The notes: generated from the letters alone by a model not told the origin. A stretch of 64,000 bases of DNA from Vibrio sp. STUT-A11 (GCF_026000435.1 NZ_AP026763.1:1488001-1552000), one strand, 5' to 3'. Shown: positions 51,121 through 59,676, counted from the stretch's first letter. Numbers and translations: made by a program.

Positions 51121-52454
51121 CTGGCGGATCCCCTCATAATTCACCTAAGCCACAAGTGTGTGTGAGACGTTGATATTCCAACATAGCCCAATGATATTGG
51201 GATCCTTTTATTTGGTATCTCCGATGACAACGTACCTCTTTACCCAGTCTAGGGATGGATAGTACTCGGCGATGTTTGATGGTGTTGGCTTGGAAGTCAT
51301 AATGCCATTGAGCTTGCATGGCGATTAAGCCATTCCACCACATGATGATTTCTGCCATTAGCGCCATGAGCAGCAGGATATCGATACGATTCGTACAGCG
51401 AGTTCGATTGTGGCGCAGTGCCAATCCGTAAGCGGGGCTTTTTAGATCTCGAAACGACTCTTCAATCTGCATTCTTTTGGCGTATAAGCGAGTGATTTTA
51501 ACGCCATTCAATACCTGATTGGGGATGTTTGTTACTAGAAGCCAAGGCTCTTTTGCACCTTTGTGGAATACTTTTCCTGCTGAATGCTTTTGGCAGGTTC
51601 GGCTGTGTCGATGGGGTTTTCTGCCTTTAGGTTGACTCTTGTATAAGTAGGCAAAGCATGTGAGCGGCGAACGCCGTGCTAATTGGCTTTCCCCTAAAAA
51701 CTGCGGCGTGTCAGTTGCCTGAGGATAGAAGGTCTTGTTCCATTGCCAAGGTGCATCACCACATTTGATCGAGACTTCGCCACGTACGCGTCCCAACCAG
51801 AACCAACCTTTATTGGCGACTTGCCGAAACCATGTATTTCTAAATCCAGCATCCGAGACAATGATAGGAGTGCAGCCTTCGGGCAGGAGCGTTTGAAGCT
51901 TATCGAGAAAGTATTGATGGCTCTTTGGAGAGTTGTAGTTTTTGTATTCAAACGCCTGCTCATAAAGCGTGACGGCTCGACCTTTAACGGCGACTGAAGC
52001 GCGCAATGTCATATAACGTAGCTGCTCACGAACATCTGACCAATCAACGAGCACCACAGGAAAAGGGTTGGCACGGGTAATAAAGGACGCATGCCACCTA
52101 TAAATGGCGTCTTTTTCACGGTGTAGGTTGCGATTACCGAGCAATCGGTCGATACGTTTAATCGCATGCTTTACGGTGGTATCGGTGTCGAGTGCGCGCC
52201 CAATTTTGGTCAATGTGAGATCAGAGCCGTCGAGTACAGTTTTGGTTGCAAGCATCAGAGATCTCAGTCGTTTTTTGTGAATGTCAGGGCATTGATTCTC
52301 GAGAGTTTGCTGTAGAATTTGAATGTCGCGCATCGTTAGGGTTCCCTATTAAATCCATTTAATCAGGTGTGTTTTTGGCGAAATTCATTAGATCAGAATG
52401 AGCGATGCGCGTCTACTCATTGTTTTATATAGAAATTATGAGGGGATTCGTAAG
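51121..52454 (-). mobile_element. IS10-like (IS4 family) element, copy 1
   Basis: 1334 bp, close to IS10 (1329 bp). Left end CTGGCGGATCCCCTCATAATT and right end (inverted) CTTACGAATCCCCTCATAATT share the ATCCCCTCATAATT core, which is also the IS10 terminal sequence. Flanks are AGCAGGGCG on the left and AACAGGGCG on the right: 8 of 9 match, so they are not an exact 9-bp target duplication. Confidence 0.92.
51134..52333 (-). CDS. IS10-like transposase, copy 1
   Basis: DDE transposase of 399 residues, identical in all complete copies here. HAIKRIDRLLGNRNLHRE, VLVDWSDVREQ (first catalytic aspartate), IVSDAGFRNTWF (second) and RMQIEESFRDLKSPAYGLALRH (YREK-type region with the catalytic glutamate) match IS10 transposase over its whole length (402 residues in IS10). 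The gene is intact and should be active. Confidence 0.95.
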   Translation of the reverse strand: MRDIQILQQTLENQCPDIHKKRLRSLMLATKTVLDGSDLTLTKIGRALDTDTTVKHAIKRIDRLLGNRNLHREKDAIYRWHASFITRANPFPVVLVDWSDVREQLRYMTLRASVAVKGRAVTLYEQAFEYKNYNSPKSHQYFLDKLQTLLPEGCTPIIVSDAGFRNTWFRQVANKGWFWLGRVRGEVSIKCGDAPWQWNKTFYPQATDTPQFLGESQLARRSPLTCFAYLYKSQPKGRKPHRHSRTCQKHSAGKVFHKGAKEPWLLVTNIPNQVLNGVKITRLYAKRMQIEESFRDLKSPAYGLALRHNRTRCTNRIDILLLMALMAEIIMWWNGLIAMQAQWHYDFQANTIKHRRVLSIPRLGKEVRCHRRYQIKGSQYHWAMLEYQRLTHTCGLGEL

Positions 52455-52515
52455 AACAGGGCGTTATAACACAAAATCAGGCTATTGCTCAAAATGGCTA
52501 GTTGAACTATTATTT

Positions 52516-52531
52516 GTACATTAAATTGTAC
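52516..52531. promoter_or_regulatory. Operator-like inverted repeat before the toxin-antitoxin pair
   Basis: GTACA-N6-TGTAC, 15 bp before the antitoxin ATG and next to a TTGAAC -35-like hexamer (52502-52507). Phd-type antitoxins usually repress their own operon through such sites. Confidence 0.45.
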
Positions 52532-52546
52532 CGTTAGGAGTTCAAC

Positions 52547-52828
52547 ATGAGCCGCATCCACTTTGATCAAGATATTCAGCCTTTGTCTGAATTTCGTGCT
52601 GGGGTAACGTCATTTATTAAGCAGATTAACGAAACTCGCAGACCATTAGTAATCACACAACGTGGTAAGGGTGTTGCAGTTGTCCTTGATGTTGCAGAAT
52701 ATGAAGCAATGCAAGAGAAGATCGAGTTACTGGAGGAAATGCGTACTGCTGAAGCACAGCTAGCTTCAGGTTTAGGTGTTTCTAATGAAGATGCTCGCGC
52801 TCAAGTGTTGGGGCGTATTAAGAAATGA
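52547..52828 (+). CDS. Cassette antitoxin, Phd/YefM family
   Basis: Antitoxin of 93 residues. The N-terminal FRAGVTSFIKQINETRRPLVITQRGKGVAVVLDVAEYEAM is the Phd/YefM DNA-binding fold, and the C-terminal LLEEMRTAEAQLASG helix would wrap the toxin. A TTAGGAG ribosome-binding site precedes the ATG. It overlaps the toxin gene by ATGA (52825-52828), giving translational coupling. Such pairs stabilise cassette arrays. Confidence 0.92.
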   Translation: MSRIHFDQDIQPLSEFRAGVTSFIKQINETRRPLVITQRGKGVAVVLDVAEYEAMQEKIELLEEMRTAEAQLASGLGVSNEDARAQVLGRIKK

Positions 52829-53112
52829 AAGTAGTCTGGTCACCACTAGCATTACAAAAGTTAGGTGATGCAGCCGAGTTCATTTCACTGGATAACCCAG
52901 TGGCGGCAGAAAACTGGGTTAATGAGGTTTTCGATAAAACTGAACTACTCTCAAGTATGCCTGAAATGGGGCGAACGGTTCCTGAACTACCTCATACCAA
53001 TTATCGCGAAATCTTGTTTGGTCACTATCGAATCATTTATAGCCTCAGCCATGAAATTCGTGTCCTCACTGTACGAAATTGTCGTCAAATGCTAACTGAA
53101 AGTGACGTGTAG
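52825..53112 (+). CDS. Cassette toxin, ParE/RelE family
   Basis: Toxin of 95 residues. VWSPLALQKLGDAAEFISLDNPVAAENWVNEVFDKTELL forms the two helices, followed by PEMGRTVPELPHTNYREILFGHYRIIYSL and the final beta strands EIRVLTVRNCRQML. This is ParE/RelE-superfamily layout; ParE-type action on gyrase and RelE-type mRNA cleavage cannot be separated by eye. The ATG overlaps the antitoxin stop. Cassette ends at attC 3. Confidence 0.9.
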   Translation: MKVVWSPLALQKLGDAAEFISLDNPVAAENWVNEVFDKTELLSSMPEMGRTVPELPHTNYREILFGHYRIIYSLSHEIRVLTVRNCRQMLTESDV

Positions 53113-53119
53113 CAATTGT

Positions 53120-53248
53120 GTTATAACAAAGCGTTTAAGACAGATTCCCAACGCATGGCATTTTTCATTCTATCGTTGGGTTTTGCGTTTACGGTGGTAT
53201 GGTTAGGTTTTGTGGTGGCGTTGCTCACTACTTAACGCGGCGTTATGA
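53120..53248 (+). repeat. attC site 3
   Basis: Left core GTTATAACAAA, right core GTTATGA. Body CCAACGCATGGC and TTGCTCACTACTTAACGCGG. The TTATAAC start belongs to the same style as most sites here. Confidence 0.85.
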
Positions 53249-53290
53249 CTCAATATGGAGATTGGTCGCAATAGAGTGTTTGACTGATTT

Positions 53291-53581
53291 ATGAGCAAGT
53301 TTGCTTTTGTTACTATTCGGGAACAGGTTCAACAATCTCAGGCTCTTAAAATGCTGGATACTTACTTGTCCAACACTAAAACTCTTCTCATCGAGTTTGT
53401 TAAATATTATCTAGCTGCGGTTGTCGTTATTGGCCTGAAAGGTGAGCTATTCAATATCGCCTTAAGGGTTTGGTCTGATAATCAAATGTCTTTCTATGGT
53501 GGCGGTTTGTGGCAAATTACCTTGGTTTTAGCCTTCTTCGTTACTTGCTGTGTGTTGTTTAATAGGTATTGCCCGGAATAG
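53291..53581 (+). CDS. Cassette gene: small two-helix membrane protein
   Basis: Protein of 96 residues, unrecognised. A charged N-terminal 30 residues (FVTIREQVQQSQALKMLDTYL) is followed by hydrophobic segments at about 37-56 (FVKYYLAAVVVIGL) and 75-90 (ITLVLAFFVTCCVLF). No clear ribosome-binding site precedes the ATG at 53291, so translation may rely on transcript context. The reading frame fills the cassette, which supports it being real. Confidence 0.6.
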   Translation: MSKFAFVTIREQVQQSQALKMLDTYLSNTKTLLIEFVKYYLAAVVVIGLKGELFNIALRVWSDNQMSFYGGGLWQITLVLAFFVTCCVLFNRYCPE

Positions 53582-53594
53582 TCTTCAAAATTGC

Positions 53595-53723
53595 GTCATA
53601 ACAAAGCGTTTAAGACGGATTCCCAACGCTCGGCATTCTCGGTTTGAATCAGCTTTAGTGTTTACGGCACAATGGGTTAGGTAAGGTGGTCTGCGTTGCT
53701 CACCACTTAACGCGGCGTTAGCA
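53595..53723 (+). repeat. attC site 4
   Basis: Left core GTCATAACAAA, right core GTTAGCA. Body CCAACGCTCGGC and GTTGCTCACCACTTAACGCGG. Confidence 0.85.
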
Positions 53724-53743
53724 GTACACGGTGGTAAATCAGT

Positions 53744-54448
53744 ATGGAACATGACAAATCGAGATATTTTTTCTACGAGCCTGAAAATTCGATTCGTCGT
53801 GAGTCGATGTTAATGAACAAATTATTGTTTGATCTACAGTTAGCCTATGCGATGCAGGGGTATTACCTCAAAGCTTACCGTACTGATGTAGATGATAATG
53901 GCTATGACTTAGTCCTTGATTCTGAAGATATAAGCAGAAAGGTTCAGGTCAAATCAACAATGGTTGATTCCTCCACTAAGTCTTGGGATATAGCTAAGGG
54001 TGTACTGCGTCCCGAGCTTCACCAAATGCGTAAGCATTCTATGTGGTCTAATTTGACTGCGGGTATTGGTGGGGGAGTAATTTTGCAAGAAGTCACATTG
54101 AACCAAGATGACATTGATGTAAATTATTACTATACCGATTTGGTTATTCTCTCGCTCTACTGCTTTGAGATCATCGGGAACAAAGTGAACTATAAAAGTG
54201 CTCGTAGGGTTATAGGTGAGCTTCATCATGAACATTTTCATGACAAGGTAGCACTTTCAAAAAGCTGCTTTCTCAAGCTTAAATCACCGTCTGCTTTGCT
54301 AGAGTTAATGGGATTTACTCAAAGTCGAATGTATGGAGATATTATTTACAAATTGCAGTGTATTAATGATCCAAAATATCGTTCAGCGCCACACGAGTAC
54401 TATCGAGAAAAAATTGTACAGCTGATAAATTCAGTAAAGTACTGCTAA
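53744..54448 (+). CDS. Cassette gene: PD-(D/E)XK nuclease-like protein
   Basis: Protein of 234 residues. DDNGYDLVLDS followed by RKVQVKST (D55 and Q68-V-K70) is the core of the PD-(D/E)XK nuclease fold as seen in DUF4365-type proteins; the strand spacing is right. RESMLMNKLLFDLQLAYAMQGYYL before it would be the N-terminal helix with a conserved glutamate (E20). The C-terminal 130 residues are not recognised. The stop overlaps attC 5. A defence or phage-related role is possible but unproven. Confidence 0.7.
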   Translation: MEHDKSRYFFYEPENSIRRESMLMNKLLFDLQLAYAMQGYYLKAYRTDVDDNGYDLVLDSEDISRKVQVKSTMVDSSTKSWDIAKGVLRPELHQMRKHSMWSNLTAGIGGGVILQEVTLNQDDIDVNYYYTDLVILSLYCFEIIGNKVNYKSARRVIGELHHEHFHDKVALSKSCFLKLKSPSALLELMGFTQSRMYGDIIYKLQCINDPKYRSAPHEYYREKIVQLINSVKYC

Positions 54449-54568
54449 CAAACAATTTAAGAGTGATTCAGCTCGCTTGGCACTTTTGGTTTGGGTCAGT
54501 TTTAGTGATTACGGCGTTCAAATTGAGTATTGTGGTTGCGTGCTTCACACCTTAATTGGGCGTTATAC
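54443..54568 (+). repeat. attC site 5
   Basis: Left core TGCTAACAAA overlaps the preceding stop, right core GTTATAC. The body is more divergent, with TCAGCTCGCTTGGC and TGCTTCACACCTTAATTGGGC. Confidence 0.8.
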
Positions 54569-54584
54569 GTTCTAAGGAGGAACG

Positions 54585-54971
54585 GTGGTAGTAATATATG
54601 GAATCAAAGAGTATTTAAACCCGATAAAAGCTGAATTATCTGATGTAATTCAAGCCTCTATGACACAAGTGTTGAGTCTGCCCGAAAGTAAGCGTGCTCA
54701 CAGAATTGTTCCACTCGATAAGTCTGACTTCTATTATCCAGAAGGTCGCACGGATGCTTATACAGTCATTGAAATCAATATGATGGAAGGTCGTAAAGCT
54801 GAAACTAAAAAAGCTCTGATAAAGGCACTTTTTGCTAATATCGAATCTAGCTTGGGCATTTCTCCTGTAGACATCGAAATTACGATCAAGGAGCAACCAC
54901 CGCACTGTTGGGGTTTTCGTGGCATGACTGGAGATGACGTTAAGGACCTGACATATAAGGTAAATGTCTAG
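54585..54971 (+). CDS. Cassette gene: tautomerase-superfamily-like protein
   Basis: Protein of 128 residues with a GTG start at 54585 and AAGGAGG 4 bp before it. YGIKEYLNPIKAELSDVIQASMTQVL followed by PESKRAHRIVPLDKSDFYYPEGRTDAYTVIEINMMEGR, then LGISPVDIEITIKEQPPHCWGFRGM is the Tautomerase_3-like pattern common in Vibrio cassettes. Tautomerases normally use an N-terminal proline; here the start reads M-V-V-I, so the usual catalytic base is not visible. It may be a non-catalytic relative, or act by another residue. Confidence 0.75.
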   Translation: MVVIYGIKEYLNPIKAELSDVIQASMTQVLSLPESKRAHRIVPLDKSDFYYPEGRTDAYTVIEINMMEGRKAETKKALIKALFANIESSLGISPVDIEITIKEQPPHCWGFRGMTGDDVKDLTYKVNV

Positions 54972-54994
54972 CTGTGGTCATGGTGGAAACAAAC

Positions 54995-55085
54995 GTATAA
55001 CAAAGCATTTAAGAGTGATTCGCAACGCTTGGCAGTTTCGCTTCGCTCAAGTATAGCCAAGCGTCGCTCACACCTTAATGCGGCG
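54995..55085 (+). repeat. attC site 6, short, right core split by IS copy 2
   Basis: Left core GTATAACAAAG and a 91-bp body with GCAACGCTTGGC and GCGTCGCTCACACCTTAATGCGGCG, cut at 55085 by the IS. A right core GTTATGT follows the IS at 56428-56434, but the bases before it differ (AATGCGGCG versus AAGCGGGCG), so the two halves come from different attC sites. Confidence 0.8.
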
Positions 55086-56419
55086 CTGGCGGATCCCCTC
55101 ATAATTCACCTAAGCCACAAGTGTGTGTGAGACGTTGATATTCCAACATAGCCCAATGATATTGGGATCCTTTTATTTGGTATCTCCGATGACAACGTAC
55201 CTCTTTACCCAGTCTAGGGATGGATAGTACTCGGCGATGTTTGATGGTGTTGGCTTGGAAGTCATAATGCCATTGAGCTTGCATGGCGATTAAGCCATTC
55301 CACCACATGATGATTTCTGCCATTAGCGCCATGAGCAGCAGGATATCGATACGATTCGTACAGCGAGTTCGATTGTGGCGCAGTGCCAATCCGTAAGCGG
55401 GGCTTTTTAGATCTCGAAACGACTCTTCAATCTGCATTCTTTTGGCGTATAAGCGAGTGATTTTAACGCCATTCAATACCTGATTGGGGATGTTTGTTAC
55501 TAGAAGCCAAGGCTCTTTTGCACCTTTGTGGAATACTTTTCCTGCTGAATGCTTTTGGCAGGTTCGGCTGTGTCGATGGGGTTTTCTGCCTTTAGGTTGA
55601 CTCTTGTATAAGTAGGCAAAGCATGTGAGCGGCGAACGCCGTGCTAATTGGCTTTCCCCTAAAAACTGCGGCGTGTCAGTTGCCTGAGGATAGAAGGTCT
55701 TGTTCCATTGCCAAGGTGCATCACCACATTTGATCGAGACTTCGCCACGTACGCGTCCCAACCAGAACCAACCTTTATTGGCGACTTGCCGAAACCATGT
55801 ATTTCTAAATCCAGCATCCGAGACAATGATAGGAGTGCAGCCTTCGGGCAGGAGCGTTTGAAGCTTATCGAGAAAGTATTGATGGCTCTTTGGAGAGTTG
55901 TAGTTTTTGTATTCAAACGCCTGCTCATAAAGCGTGACGGCTCGACCTTTAACGGCGACTGAAGCGCGCAATGTCATATAACGTAGCTGCTCACGAACAT
56001 CTGACCAATCAACGAGCACCACAGGAAAAGGGTTGGCACGGGTAATAAAGGACGCATGCCACCTATAAATGGCGTCTTTTTCACGGTGTAGGTTGCGATT
56101 ACCGAGCAATCGGTCGATACGTTTAATCGCATGCTTTACGGTGGTATCGGTGTCGAGTGCGCGCCCAATTTTGGTCAATGTGAGATCAGAGCCGTCGAGT
56201 ACAGTTTTGGTTGCAAGCATCAGAGATCTCAGTCGTTTTTTGTGAATGTCAGGGCATTGATTCTCGAGAGTTTGCTGTAGAATTTGAATGTCGCGCATCG
56301 TTAGGGTTCCCTATTAAATCCATTTAATCAGGTGTGTTTTTGGCGAAATTCATTAGATCAGAATGAGCGATGCGCGTCTACTCATTGTTTTATATAGAAA
56401 TTATGAGGGGATTCGTAAG
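55086..56419 (-). mobile_element. IS10-like element, copy 2
   Basis: 1334 bp, same ends and orientation as copy 1. Its 9-bp flanks differ at three positions (AATGCGGCG, AAGCGGGCG), so the original target duplication is lost, as expected after recombination between IS copies. Confidence 0.92.
55099..56298 (-). CDS. IS10-like transposase, copy 2
   Basis: Same 399-residue protein as copy 1, with all catalytic motifs (WSD, SDAGF, IEESFRD) intact. Identity at protein level suggests recent expansion in this array. Confidence 0.95.
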   Translation of the reverse strand: MRDIQILQQTLENQCPDIHKKRLRSLMLATKTVLDGSDLTLTKIGRALDTDTTVKHAIKRIDRLLGNRNLHREKDAIYRWHASFITRANPFPVVLVDWSDVREQLRYMTLRASVAVKGRAVTLYEQAFEYKNYNSPKSHQYFLDKLQTLLPEGCTPIIVSDAGFRNTWFRQVANKGWFWLGRVRGEVSIKCGDAPWQWNKTFYPQATDTPQFLGESQLARRSPLTCFAYLYKSQPKGRKPHRHSRTCQKHSAGKVFHKGAKEPWLLVTNIPNQVLNGVKITRLYAKRMQIEESFRDLKSPAYGLALRHNRTRCTNRIDILLLMALMAEIIMWWNGLIAMQAQWHYDFQANTIKHRRVLSIPRLGKEVRCHRRYQIKGSQYHWAMLEYQRLTHTCGLGEL

Positions 56420-56448
56420 AAGCGGGCGTTATGTGGCAAAGAGGAAAT

Positions 56449-56916
56449 ATGGAAATTTCATTGTTAGCGGAACATCCGCATGAAGTGTCAAAAATAGCTA
56501 GTTGGTATTTTCGAGAATGGGCATCGAAAGTACCTAATGTCACGGAAAAAATGGTGCAAGAAGATATTGCACTTAAAGCGACCAACCAAGCAATGCCTTT
56601 AAGTATTGTTGCACATGAAAATGGAAGCCTTGTCGGAACCCTAGAGCTTAAGTTTCGGGAAAATAAAAACTACCCTGACTATGAAAACTGGGTAGGTGGT
56701 GTCTACGTTGCAGCCGAACATCGTGGAAATGGAGTTGCCAAAAAGCTGTTGAGTGAAGCTAAAAAAATGGCAGTAGACTTTGGGGTAAAAGCCCTTTACT
56801 TACAATGTGAAAGTAAGAACGTAGGTTTGTATCTTGGGCAAGGTTTCACTTCACTTCATCAATCTACGAGTAATCAGGTTGAAACGACAATAATGGTGTG
56901 GCACGCAGCCACATAA
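56449..56916 (+). CDS. Cassette gene: GNAT acetyltransferase
   Basis: Protein of 155 residues. The ATG at 56449 is supported by AGAGGAAAT. The acetyl-CoA pocket motif is VYVAAEHRGNGVAKKLLSEA (R92-G-N-G95-V-A97), preceded by SIVAHENGSLVGTLELKF and followed by ALYLQCESKNVGLYLGQGF. All fit the GNAT fold. The substrate is unknown; cassette GNATs sometimes modify antibiotics. The stop overlaps attC 7. Its left attC core is separated from its array neighbour by IS copy 2. Confidence 0.9.
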   Translation: MEISLLAEHPHEVSKIASWYFREWASKVPNVTEKMVQEDIALKATNQAMPLSIVAHENGSLVGTLELKFRENKNYPDYENWVGGVYVAAEHRGNGVAKKLLSEAKKMAVDFGVKALYLQCESKNVGLYLGQGFTSLHQSTSNQVETTIMVWHAAT

Positions 56917-57037
56917 CAAAGCGTTTAAGAGGGATTCTCAACGCTTGGCATTTTCAGTTTGATTCGGCTTTAGTGTTTACGGCACAATGGTTTAGGTTAG
57001 GTGGCAGCGTTGCTCACCCCTTAACGCGGCGTTATAC
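56911..57037 (+). repeat. attC site 7
   Basis: Left core ACATAACAAAG overlapping the GNAT stop, right core GTTATAC. Body CAACGCTTGGCATTTTC and GTTGCTCACCCCTTAACGCGG. Confidence 0.85.
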
Positions 57038-57069
57038 GCTTATCAGGACAATCAAAAAGGAGCAAGGAA

Positions 57070-57429
57070 ATGAATCAGCATGAAAAACTTAATTATGTTG
57101 AGTTTGGCGCAAAAGACTTAGAGTCGACAAAATCATTCTTCTCTTCAGTTTTCGGTTGGGAGTTTGTCGACTACGGACCTGAATATACAGCTTTTTCAAA
57201 TCAGGGATTAGACGGTGGTTTCTTTAAAGCCGATTGTTGCAGCCAAACTAATACCGGTGGAGCACTTTTGGTATTCTACAGCTCTGACATAGAAGGTACT
57301 CTAAGTAAAGTCGTTCAAAGTAGTGGTGAAATCATTCGCCCTATATTCGAATTTCCTGGTGGTTGCCGTTTTCATTTTCTAGAACCAAGTGGGAATGAGT
57401 TCGCAGTTTGGTCGGAAGCCCGCGTATAA
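57070..57429 (+). CDS. Cassette gene: VOC (glyoxalase/bleomycin-resistance) family protein
   Basis: Protein of 119 residues. LNYVEFGAKDLESTKSFFSSVFGWEFVDYGPEYTAF gives the first beta-alpha-beta unit and CRFHFLEPSGNEFAVWSE the last, both typical of VOC proteins. AAGGAG and AAGGAA lie before the ATG. It could detoxify or sequester a small molecule; metal ligands are not clear. The stop overlaps attC 8. Confidence 0.88.
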   Translation: MNQHEKLNYVEFGAKDLESTKSFFSSVFGWEFVDYGPEYTAFSNQGLDGGFFKADCCSQTNTGGALLVFYSSDIEGTLSKVVQSSGEIIRPIFEFPGGCRFHFLEPSGNEFAVWSEARV

Positions 57430-57551
57430 CAAAGCATTTAAGAGGGATTCACAACGCTTGGCAGTTTTGGTTTGAATCAGCTTTAGTGTTTACGGCACAA
57501 TGGTTTAGTTTGGGCGGAATGCGTTGTTCACCCCTTAATGCGGCGTTATGT
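57424..57551 (+). repeat. attC site 8
   Basis: Left core GTATAACAAAG, right core GTTATGT. Body ACAACGCTTGGCAG and GCGTTGTTCACCCCTTAATGC. Close relative of attC 12. Confidence 0.85.
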
Positions 57552-57565
57552 GAATGGAGGTAGAA

Positions 57566-58075
57566 ATGTCTTCTGTGCCAAGAAATAAGGATGAATTGGA
57601 GTTAGCTATAAACTCAATATTTCCGAAACTCATGGCTGACTATCGTTCAATTCCGGAAAGCAAAGCTCGCAAACCTGGAGTAGAGGGAAACGTCAAAGGT
57701 ACAGTCATTAGCGTCAGTGATACAGTGGCTTACTTGATTGGATGGGGAAGACTCGTTCTTAAATGGCATCACTTAAGATCTCAAAACCAACATGTTGATT
57801 TTCCGGAAACTGGTTATAAATGGAACCAATTAGGTTCACTCGCTGAAAGCTTCCACGAAGAGTATCGTGAGTGGAAATATGATGATTTACTCATTGAGCT
57901 AGAGTCTACGGTTAACGAGATACTTTTACTCATTTCAAGCTTAAGTGACCATGATTTGTATGGTGTTGCGTGGTATGAACAATGGACTATGGGGCGCATG
58001 ATTCAGTTCAATACATCATCGCCTATGAAAAATATGCGCACAAAAGTTCGACGTTTCAATCGAGAATTCACATAA
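57566..58075 (+). CDS. Cassette gene: ClbS/DfsB-like four-helix protein, copy 1
   Basis: Protein of 169 residues of the ClbS/DfsB (DUF1706) type. SVPRNKDELELAINSIFPKLMADY, VSVSDTVAYLIGWGRLVLKWHH, FPETGYKWNQLGSLAESFHEEY, SLSDHDLYGVAWYEQW and FNTSSPMKNMRTKVRRF mark the four-helix bundle. ClbS protects cells from colibactin; the function here is unknown. The ATG at 57566 follows GGAGG by 5 bp; the ATG at 57554 in the same frame is less likely. A near-identical cassette lies at 62923. Confidence 0.88.
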   Translation: MSSVPRNKDELELAINSIFPKLMADYRSIPESKARKPGVEGNVKGTVISVSDTVAYLIGWGRLVLKWHHLRSQNQHVDFPETGYKWNQLGSLAESFHEEYREWKYDDLLIELESTVNEILLLISSLSDHDLYGVAWYEQWTMGRMIQFNTSSPMKNMRTKVRRFNREFT

Positions 58076-58195
58076 CAAACAATTTAAGAGTGATTCGGCA
58101 CGCGTGGCATTTTTACTATGCGTCGGTTTTAGTGATTGAGGTGGTATGCGGCAGCATAGGTATTGCGCGCCTCACACCTTAATTGGGCGTTAGTA
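58070..58195 (+). repeat. attC site 9
   Basis: Left core ACATAACAAAC overlaps the ClbS-like stop, right core GTTAGTA. Body CACGCGTGGCATTTTTAC and GCGCCTCACACCTTAATTGGGC. Confidence 0.85.
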
Positions 58196-58616
58196 CTGGA
58201 TTGGCATCAACGGTAAAATTTTCGGTGTTTATCGGTTTCTTTTCCTTGCTTTGCACCTGATCAAATGTGCCTTTCACGTTCTTTCCGGTGGCACTATATG
58301 TGTAGAGTTTGTTGTCACTTCACTGTTTACGGTTTCTAACTTTCGGGTTATTTCTTTGGTGTGGTTTCTTTGATGTTGGGAAATTTTCGTCAAAAACTGA
58401 GTTTTTCTGTCGCTGTCGTTTAGTTCTGAAGCCCGTATCCTTTGTTAATTTGAAAGCGGTGAAAATAGGGCGGTTAAGCAAGTTTTTCTTCTCGCCAACT
58501 TGCGTTTTGAGATTGAGTTCTAGTTTGGCAGTTGTCCCTTTATCTTCCGCGTTTTAAGCCAAAAGTTTCGTGCAATATTTCAATAACTTGGCTTGTGCCA
58601 AAGGTTAACGGGCAGC
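58196..58616. other. Cassette without a convincing gene (family A), conserved hairpin
   Basis: No good frame. It matches the cassette at 62361-62781 along much of its length. A stretch at about 58267-58299 is identical between them and contains GTGCC...GGCAC arms (58267-58294). Other shared blocks are TTTACGGTTTCTAAC and an AATTTGAA-x-GC-rich block near 58445. A non-coding role is possible. Confidence 0.6.
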
Positions 58617-58743
58617 GTACTAACAAACTGTTCAAGAGGGATTCACAACGCGTGGCATTTTTACTATGCGTTAGTTTTAGTGATTAAGGTGGTATGCGGC
58701 GGCTTAGGTATTGCGTTGCTCACCCCTTAACAGGGCGTTATGT
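58617..58743 (+). repeat. attC site 10
   Basis: Left core GTACTAACAAAC, right core GTTATGT. Body CAACGCGTGGCATTTTTAC and GTTGCTCACCCCTTAACAGGG. Confidence 0.85.
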
Positions 58744-59195
58744 TTACTTGTATTTCAATGGCTTAAAATTCTTCGATCTCTGTTCTTTGTCCCTTTGGCA
58801 ATTCATTCGAGTTACCACAGCAAATCTGCATTGTCAGCCCAAATTCGTGAATCTCTCAGCCAGTAAAACATGCCAATATTCGTGGGTTGCTTCATTTGCA
58901 GGTCGTGTCGGATGGCTTTAAGTGTCACTGGCTCAAAGTCGCTTTGAGTGTATTTTCCACGTAGCATGTTGGCTTGGCAGTTGCCTCGGCAATTTGCCAT
59001 TGTACTGCGCTATAGTTGGAAAGAGAGGGCGCTTGTTGAAGCTAAGTCGGGTTGCCTCATTGGGCAGGGAAGTGGAATTACTTGTTTTAGGTTGGTCGCC
59101 TTTGGCGGCCAAGTCGGTTCTTGCCTGTGGTTTAGCTCATAAACCTAGTCAGAAATAGCAGTTCTTTCTCAAGTAAATCATGTGTTTGTGGTAAA
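58744..59195. other. Cassette without a convincing gene
   Basis: Frames of 75-78 codons exist but have neither ribosome-binding sites nor recognisable motifs. A TTTGGCGGCC block and several GGC-rich repeats are present. Unlike its neighbours this cassette has no partner elsewhere in the window. Confidence 0.5.
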
Positions 59196-59323
59196 ACATA
59201 ACAAGCAATTTAAGAGGGATTCCCAACGCTTGGCATTTTTGCTTCTACTTCAATTTTAGTGATTACGGTACAATGCTTTAGGTTGGATGATAGCGTTGCT
59301 CACCCCTTAATTGGGCGTTAGTT
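59196..59323 (+). repeat. attC site 11
   Basis: Left core ACATAACAAG, right core GTTAGTT. Body almost the same as attC 1 (CCAACGCTTGGC, GTTGCTCACCCCTTAATTGGGC), matching the similarity of the cassettes that follow each. Confidence 0.85.
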
Positions 59324-59676
59324 GCCAACGAGGAAAACGCAGCTAAAACAGAATGTTTAGGTCTAATAGTTCGTATGCTTTGCTCGATTCTGCACTTCGA
59401 ACTTCGGGATCTTGGCTCGTGGGAATTGAGCTTCGATCTTTTCCTAGTTTGGTTTGCCATTTCAGAAGCTGGTTTACTTGTTGAAAGTCAGCTCTGTGGC
59501 ATTGTTTCTCCAAAAGGCCTTTTTGGTGTTGTCAGTTCGTTTTCTACGGCATTGCGTGTTCCAAGTGGTTTCAGTGACAAACACTTTGAAACTGCGCCTG
59601 ATTTGAGTTTTTCAAAGTACATAAAGCTAGCGTTGGCAAAGCGGTAATAAACTCCAAACCTAAGCTTTGGGTTTGG
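59324..59676. other. Cassette without a convincing gene (family B)
   Basis: A plus frame (59375-59647, 90 codons) contains LFGVVSSFSTALRVPSGF, the pattern shared with the broken counterpart at 50518-51000, but no ribosome-binding site precedes its ATG. It may be a decayed protein-coding cassette or an RNA cassette. Confidence 0.55.

Noticed and set aside
58922..59158. 78-codon frame in the cassette 58744-59195
   Set aside because: No ribosome-binding site, several overlapping frames of equal quality, and no similarity to a known family.
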